The notes below the pieces were generated by a model. That model was not told the DNA's origin, searched no databases, and saw nothing but the letters and a program-made list of their open reading frames with translations. A program made the position numbers and the translations under genes. A stretch of DNA of 64,000 bases from Mixophyes australis. Lineage: Eukaryota > Chordata > Amphibia > Anura > Limnodynastidae. Location of the stretch: assembly GCA_036250195.1 (NCBI GenBank), contig JAVHZZ010000003.1:328500194-328564193 (forward strand), written 5' to 3'. Every line of letters begins with the position of its first letter. Within the stretch, counting starts at the first letter, position 1. This document shows, in pieces, positions 58,143 through 64,000 of this stretch.

Positions 58143-59338
58143 GCAAGATTTCGTTTTTAATCGTGAGTTATTGGCCGTCAAAGAGGCATTGGAAGAATAG
58201 CGCCACTGGCTTGAAGGAGCAAAACATACTATCACAATCTATATGGATCACAAAAACCTATCCTACATTGAGTCCGCTAAAAGATTGAACTCCAGGCAAG
58301 CACGGTGGTCCCTCTTCTTCTCCCGTTTCCAGTTTAATATTACTTTTCGGCCTGGTTCAAAGAACCTAAGAGCGGATGCCCTGTCCCGTAACTTTATCTC
58401 TTCTCAAACTCCAGTTTCTGAGCCCTGTTCCATTATTCCCGCTTCTGCTATTTTGATTGCCTTCACACAGGAATTGGGTAAAACCCTTCAGCAACGTCAA
58501 CCACAGGCACCTTCTGAAACACCAGTGGGCAAACTTTTTGTGCCTGTACACCTCAGAAAGTCGGTCCTCTCACAGTGTCATAACAACAAGGCTTCTGGAC
58601 ATCCCGGTATTGCCAAGACCATTGACATTGTCTCTCGTACTGTCTGGTGGCCATCATTGTCTAAGGATGTAAGAGAGTATATATCGTCCTGTGACCTGTG
58701 CTCCAAGAACAAAGTTTCCTGAAGTTCCCCTTCCGGGCCATTACTGCCATTACCTGTCCCGGTCAGACCTTGGACCCATGTTTTCATGGACTTCATCGTT
58801 GACTTACCTCTATCCTCTGGGTGTAACACCATCTGGGTAACCGTGGACCGGTTCAGCAAAATGGCCCATTTTATTCCTTTGACCAAGTTACCTTCTGCCC
58901 GTTCTTTGGCCACCTTGTTCGTCAAATATATATTCCGTTACCATGGACTACCAGAAGATATTGTGTCAGACCGGGGCTCACAATTCGTCACAGTCTTCTG
59001 GAAGGCCTTTTGCTCTCTCCTAGGCATCAGCCTCAGTTTGTCATCTGCCTACCACCCGCAGTCAAACGGAGAGACCAAAAGGGTGAATCAATCCTTGGAG
59101 CAATACCTTCAACTGTATATTTCCAAACATCATGACAATTGGGCTGACCTCCTTCCCTGGGCCGAATTTGCGTACAACAACGCATGCCACACGTCTTCCC
59201 GGTACTCTCCTTTTTATTGCAACCTGGGGTACCATCCCAGAGCCAACTCCTTATCCTCTCTATCCACCGATAGACCACCTGAAACCAGAGCCACGGCCAC
59301 CCGCCTTAGGAAGATATGGAAGTTTGTGCATCAGTCGT
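58143..59338 (+). pseudogene. gypsy pol: RNase H, zinc-binding and integrase core
   Basis: RNase H (58150-58400): ELLAVKEAL, IYMDHKNLSYIE and ADALSRNF blocks. The integrase HHCC zinc domain (58560-58715) includes GHPGIAKT, VWWPSL, CDLCSKNK. The integrase core has D at 58789 (FMDFIVDLP), D at 58969 (IVSDRGSQF) and HPQSNGETKRVNQSLEQYL, where lysine (59077-59079) stands where the catalytic glutamate (TERVNQ in relatives) is expected. In-frame stops are at 58198 (TAG, likely a Trp codon) and 58720 (TGA). The frame is otherwise continuous, so decay is modest. It is cut at 59338 by a solo LTR. Confidence 0.92.
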
Positions 59339-60086
59339 TGTTAGGAACTTACCTTGTCCCCGTTCCGCTGCGCTGTCAGCGGGAGCTGACAGCGGTGTCC
59401 ATATCTTCAGCGCTGCTTCTGTTAGCGCTGCCGCACTTCCTGCTTCTCTCTGCTGCTGATCATGTGACTCCTGGGCGGGGAATTCAAACTCCTATATCTT
59501 CCCTGCTCTGACACGCTGCCTGTGTCAGAGCAATGTGTTTCCTGTTCCTGGCTACAGTTCCTGTGTCCTGACTCCTGTGATCCTGCTCCCTGTTTACCCC
59601 TCTATTCCTCCTACTCCTGTGTACCTACCTGGCTGTGACCGACTATTCTCTGGATCTTCCTCTGGCACCGTATACCTGATACCTTCTGTGTACCGACCCG
59701 GCTGTGTTATCGACTATTCTCTGGATCTCCCTCTGGCACCGTATACCTGATACCTTCTGTGTACCGACCCGGCTGTGTTATCGACTATTCTCTGGATCTC
59801 CCTCTGGCACCGTATACCTGATACCTTCTGTGTACCGACCCGGCTGTGTTACCGACTATTCTCTGGATCCTGCCACGCACCCATTGCCTCCGTGCATCTA
59901 CCGGTTACTGTTCCAGACCTACTACGCCTGGAATTCACGGCTAATCTGGGGGCCGCGACCTGCGGTTCTTCGGCAGCTAAGCCCACACTACCTTGCGGTG
60001 GTTCTTGGTGAAGACCGGAAGGCCGTTAGACTCCGCGCCCTAGGTAAGCCTGTGCTAATACTGACTAAGGCATCAAGATCGTAACA
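59339..60086 (+). mobile_element. solo LTR, 748 bp, nested in gypsy integrase
   Basis: It starts TGTTAGGAAC, ends GATCGTAACA (TGTTA/TAACA inverted ends) and is flanked by a perfect 5-bp duplication GTCGT (59334-59338 and 60087-60091). Removing it rejoins the integrase reading. It contains a 71-bp tandem repeat. It is a different LTR family from the 60603-61297 one, and younger than its host element. Confidence 0.95.
59622..59875. repeat. 71-bp tandem repeat, ~3.5 copies
   Basis: The unit runs from CCGACCCGGCTGTGTTATCG through ACTATTCTCTGGATC, CCTCTGGCACCGTATACC to TGATACCTTCTGTGTA. Central copies are almost identical. Because 71 is not a multiple of 3, the repeat reads through all frames, giving spurious open frames. 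Confidence 0.95.
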
Positions 60087-60091
60087 GTCGT

Positions 60092-60600
60092 TACTTCGAG
60101 CTTCCTTTAGGTCCAAAGTTTTTGCTTACTTACATCGTTCCGCTTGTTCATTCAAGGTTGGGGACTCTGTGTGGCTCTCCACTCGGAATATAAGACTCCA
60201 TCAGCCGTGTAAGAAATTAGGACCTAAATTTATTGGTCCATTTACCATCCAGAAGCAAATCAACCCAGTGGCCTTCAAACTGAAGCTTGCGGAATCCTTA
60301 AAAATTCCCAGTACATTTCACTGTTCTTTGTTGAAACCTGCTCGATCTTTCAAAAAAAGTCAAACCTCAACCAGTTTTGGTGGATGGACATCAAGAATTT
60401 ATTGTGGAGAAAATCCTGAATTCAAAGAAGGTCCAGGGTCAGGTTCACTACTTAGTCCACTGGAAGGGGTACGGCCCCGAAGAACGGTCGTGGGTACCAC
60501 AAAGAAACCTACACTCAGATAGGTTACTCACTGAGTTCTTTAGGAGATTTCCCGGAAAACCAGGTTGTCGGGGTTCCTTGACCCCTCCTAAAGGGGGGGT
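60092..60600 (+). pseudogene. gypsy integrase C-terminus and chromodomain
   Basis: The integrase C-terminus has GDSVWLSTRNIRL, KKLGPKFIGPFTI, INPVAFKL and FHCSLLKP blocks. A run of seven A (near 60352-60358) coincides with a one-base frame change into the chromodomain frame: VDGHQEFIVEKIL, HYLVHWKGYGPEERSWVP, NLHSD. The chromodomain is taken to bind histone marks and steer integration (family knowledge). Its aromatic positions (F, Y, W) are kept. Confidence 0.9.
60590..60599 (+). promoter_or_regulatory. polypurine tract
   Basis: AAAGGGGGGG ends three bases before the LTR starts (TGTTACG at 60603), the expected plus-strand primer position. Confidence 0.85.
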
Positions 60601-60602
60601 AC

Positions 60603-61297
60603 TGTTACGAGCCACGGCGGCTCTGGGCACCGCCGCGACTTGCTCCCCTCTGCTTCCGGATGTCCCGGCCATCATCATGACAACCGGGCCGTTACTTCCG
60701 CCTTACCCCGACCGTTGCCTTGCTTCTCATGTGTAGCGCCGCGTCCCGGCATCCAGGGCAGCCGGGCGCGTGCGCAAATTAGAAAGTAACCAGCTGGCCC
60801 ATTAACCTTCCTGTGCCTCTGGCATTTCTATTGGCCAGTGCTAGTATTTAAGGCAGGGAGGGTCAATCCACCCCTGCCATTTATAGTTCCTGCTGGATAT
60901 AGTTCCTGCTTTGCTGCCGACTAGCCTGCTTTGTTCCTGGTTGCTGTTACCATTGGATTGATTACTTGTTGCCGACCTTTGCCTGATTCCTGACTTTGTT
61001 TGATTGCCTGTGCCCCTTGACCTTTTTGCCTGGACTCCTACGCTGCTGATTTGCCTGTGATCTCTGACCCCAGTTCGTGTACTGGATATTCTGTCTGCTG
61101 CCGGCCTCGACCCTTGCCTGGACCTCACTCTGCTATTGCTCCTATCCTCTATTGATGGGTTCTCCCCAGTCAGCGCACAATTCACGACCCTCAACTGTCT
61201 GCGGCCAAGTCTGTCCCCACCACTAGGGGTTTCAGCGAAAACCAGACTTCTGAGTAGACTCCGGGTTTTGTGTTACTGGCTGTGGGGGTTCCTAACA
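60603..61297 (+). mobile_element. gypsy 3' LTR, ~695 bp
   Basis: It starts TGTTACGAGCC and ends CCTAACA (TGTTA/TAACA); an alternative end is CAACA at 61303. A TATTTAA box is at 60845, followed by a C/T-rich leader of TTGCCTG and CTGACC words. The mate 5' LTR is absent, so age cannot be estimated here. Confidence 0.88.
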
Positions 61298-61357
61298 CCA
61301 ACATGTTGCTTGTGTTTTTGACGGAGCTAGAATTTTGTCACTCATATATTTCCCTTT

Positions 61358-61769
61358 GTCTTTCTTGTCACCCCTTCTAGGAGATAATGTGTACCCTTTT
61401 TGCCCTTGGCTCCTCACTCCTCTTTTGAACCCACACACAGAGCAGAAGGTTGCATACAACTCCGCACATACAGCCACTAGATCGGTTTTGGAGCCGGCAT
61501 TTGGTCTTTTAAAGTCCAGATTTCGTTGCCTAGACTGGTCTGGTGGTGCTCTAATGTATTCGCCGACCACTGTGTGTGATATCATCGCTCTGCGTGTGGT
61601 GTTCCATAACATCGCCATTAGGAGTGGGGTTCCTTGGGTGGAAGAGGCTGAGGTTGCTGGCCAGGAGGTGGTAGATGCTGACCCAAACACTCCTGAATCG
61701 GTTGATGCTGTCACATTTAAAGAATATGTCCTGGCCACCTACTTTTCTTGTAAGTTTTTTTTTAACTAA
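61358..61769 (+). pseudogene. PIF/Harbinger transposase, last exon
   Basis: A pyrimidine tract and CTTCTAG (AG at 61379-61380) look like a splice acceptor, directly followed by GDNVYPFCPWLLTPLLNPHT, AYNSAHTATRSVLEPAFGLL, KSRFRCLDWSGGALMYSP and VVFHNIAI blocks. These match the C-terminal part of Harbinger/HARBI1-type transposases, including the third acidic residue (E in VLEPAFG). Its exon is open to 61769 and could be intact, but no upstream exon was found in the window because gypsy sequence lies immediately before it. The C-terminus is acidic. Confidence 0.88.
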
Positions 61770-63915
61770 AGAAAACATACATAACTGAGAAGTATATCAT
61801 TCTATATTTTATTTACAATGTAGGGAAAAAACACAAAGCACATTACTTTGATTTGGGTTGTCTCTTTGCTGGTACAATAGTTGCTGCTGTTCTTGGATCA
61901 GTCTGGCTTCGGGTAACCCGTGATGTGGAAGTCAACAGTGGGGAGGAAGCAGAGGCCAGTGGAGCAGCAGAGAGTGGGTGTGCAGATACACTGCCAATAC
62001 AATTTTTTACGTGTGTGTGTGGGGGGGTTAAAATGTAGCTTAAGTACTTATCACTGTATCAAACTGCAAATATGTTTGAGTTTAGGATTTGCTAGTTAAG
62101 GGGCAATTTAACCTTGTCTAGTACCTTGAGTCATAAATTATTGGAGAGCTAAGTTGTCCATCCTATAAAAATCCTAGAGTAAGGAATCATTTTAGCTTGA
62201 TGTTTAGCACTTGAAAGAGTAAAGATGAGGAGGAGTAAGGATAGCGAGTGGTCATGTGGAAATCAAATAAAACATATATTATTAAGATTGCTAAAATAAC
62301 ATATATAGAAAATTGTAATGGCAATTTTGTGTCAACAAGATGTGGAAGGGTAAAATCTGTATTATGCAATTAAATAAAAGTAATGCCACAATTAGAACAA
62401 TGGCTCCACTAAGATGTATTTCATAAAGTCTCAGTCAACCAGGTCAAAGAATTTTTTTGCAGTGGTTGAAAGCACAGTCAGACAATAAGTCCCCAAACTT
62501 ACCATTGAAGTATGTCACTTACCTTTGTTGTATTATAACTCTCTTTTCTATAATATGTAAAATAGACTGAGTCTGAGTGAATGAGGTCATTAAGGTGGAT
62601 TTGCAATCTGTTGGCCAGGATTCTTAATTATATATTTTATATAATGTACACATTAGGCAGCAGAAATACTCAGAGTGATCCCTTCCCTCGTTAGATATAA
62701 TGATTATATGGGCTTCTAAGTATTAAAGGCAGGGCATGGAATTTTCTGGATAGCGATGAAGACTCTCACAAATCTGGAAGTGAACTCACTGAAAATCTTG
62801 TAAAAAATGAAGGTGAACCTGTTAGGGGCTTGTCTCTTCCCAGAATACATCTTTTTCAGTTAATGAGTCTTAAAAAATTGAAATGTCCCCAAGGATAGTG
62901 ATCCCCCCACAAACTCCAAAAATCTAGATATATTTGGAATTTGAATGGTACACCGTCACGAATGAATTGACCTTGGAGTGAATAGTAGTCATTACCGTAT
63001 AATCATGATATGCCCCCTTTAGTATAAAGATAACTGAATTGATAAGCAAGGAACCCACACCCTCAGCCTCTATTCACAGCTAGAGCACAACTCAGGATAA
63101 AATTTAAATATCATGGGTTAATTACTACCCTGGGAGCCTGAGTGGCTTTGAATCGTGCATCTTGTATAAGCTACACCCGGGCACCCTTTTTCCATAGATC
63201 TCAGAATACAATTGTCCTTCTTTACATGTATTTTACAGCTTTGAGGTTTAGGGAAGATAGTTGTAAGATGGTCATGGCATCAGTTCATGAAGACAACATT
63301 CCAATTGCAGGATCTGCAGTGCCCCAGGAAAGCAGTACGAACACCCCCAAAAGTTCTAAGTTGCAGAATCCTAATAGAGGGTTAGTGTTTTTGTTCAAAC
63401 CAGTTGTTTTGCAATACGTGGTGTGCCAATAAAAATATATAAATGTAAATTTTAAAAAAGCATGTCACCCACTAAACTGGAAATGCCCCAGAAATGCATA
63501 ATTTTCACTATTTGAAGCTCACTTGTCCTGCAACAGGATAGCTCATATTTACACCTGGTTGCAGAATAAGGTGCATTTTGGCATATAGCCTGCACTGAAC
63601 AAGAAATATATTGCACCTTCTACAGGCACTGCTATCTTATGCCTTAATCTATGTGCTAGGATACACAATGACACACAGCAAATTAGTATTTATCTGTAGC
63701 TGCACTTTTTGTGTAAGATTTGTGATCTACACATAGTGGACAAAACATAATGGAAAAAACTTGTTTGTTGAAGCTCTGTAGAGGTGTTGTGAATATATAT
63801 GTTTGTGGATGCAGTACACTATCTTAACTTGTGAAAGGCAATTAATGATGGCTGCACTTTAGATCTGCCCTGTGCCTTACTCCCCAATATTCATTTTCCC
63901 ACAATTATAAAACAC
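61770..63915. other. unassigned; may include Harbinger 3' part
   Basis: 61800-62040 follows the Harbinger exon and may be its 3' region; an open frame at 61853-62038 has no recognisable domain. 62040-63915 is AT-rich with nothing identified. Confidence 0.45.
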
Positions 63916-64000
63916 TTCGGGCCTGAGAGCAAAGCATAAAAAAGGAGTAACATTTGCACCTGGGCAAAACCATGTTGCATTGGAGGGGGAGGTAAATTTA
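63916..64000. mobile_element. fold-back MITE, family B, cut by window end
   Basis: TCGGGCCTGAGAGCAAAGC, TTTGCACCTGGGCAAAACC and GGAGGGGGAGGTAAATTTA match the left arm of the copy at 51362. Confidence 0.7.

Larger units (their letters stand above)
58143..61297 (+). mobile_element. 5'-truncated Ty3/gypsy chromovirus with 3' LTR
   Basis: The order is RNase H, HHCC and integrase core, (inserted solo LTR), integrase C-terminus, chromodomain, polypurine tract (60590-60599) and 3' LTR (60603-61297). Gag, protease and reverse transcriptase are missing; the left border abuts hAT copy 2. Presence of a chromodomain places it in the chromovirus clade. Confidence 0.92.

Noticed and set aside
59535..60084. 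Overlapping frames with repeated WISLWHRIPDTF-type peptides
   Set aside because: 71-bp tandem repeat of a solo LTR read in three frames.

Overview
This window reads as vertebrate nuclear DNA, most likely from a frog or toad. That assignment is inferred from the mobile-element mix: hAT, PIF/Harbinger and Ty3/gypsy chromovirus relics, a tRNA-headed SINE, many fold-back MITEs and long (TA)n runs in AT-rich DNA. I found no exon of a resident host gene. All recognisable coding sequence belongs to transposable elements, apart from one broken retrocopy of the host gene NSMCE2.

Left part (1-10.6 kb): the 3' half of a decayed hAT element (1-1941), then an LTR-like stretch on the minus strand (about 1957-2700), then a structurally complete hAT transposon (3613-10568). 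The complete element has a perfect 8-bp target duplication, a TATA box, an open 997-codon transposase frame, and about 27 copies of an exact 100-bp tandem unit filling the space between promoter and start codon.

Middle (10.6-56.5 kb): a mosaic of non-coding repeats. It holds five copies of a tRNA-derived SINE, two fold-back families, many short hAT-type MITEs (most with recognisable 8-bp target duplications), probable solo LTRs (23.9-24.7 kb, 33.05-33.9 kb), a minus-strand endogenous-retrovirus-like pol relic (40.9-44.6 kb), several minisatellites, and a pyrimidine-rich array (46.6-47.7 kb) that has no stop codon in any of its three forward frames. Between these lie AT-rich stretches in which I recognise nothing.

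Right part (56.5-62 kb): a nested cluster. A minus-strand hAT tail (56557-58142) contains an intron-less NSMCE2 retrocopy whose middle is replaced by a fragment of 18S rRNA, so the order is NSMCE2, 18S, NSMCE2. Directly next to it is a 5'-truncated Ty3/gypsy chromovirus (58143-61297) that carries a solo LTR of another family inside its integrase (5-bp duplication GTCGT). After its 3' LTR comes one exon of a Harbinger transposase.

The two most interesting items are the NSMCE2/18S/NSMCE2 chimera and the 100-bp array inside an otherwise intact hAT. All family assignments are from reading translated motifs and ends against remembered family features; no database search was run.
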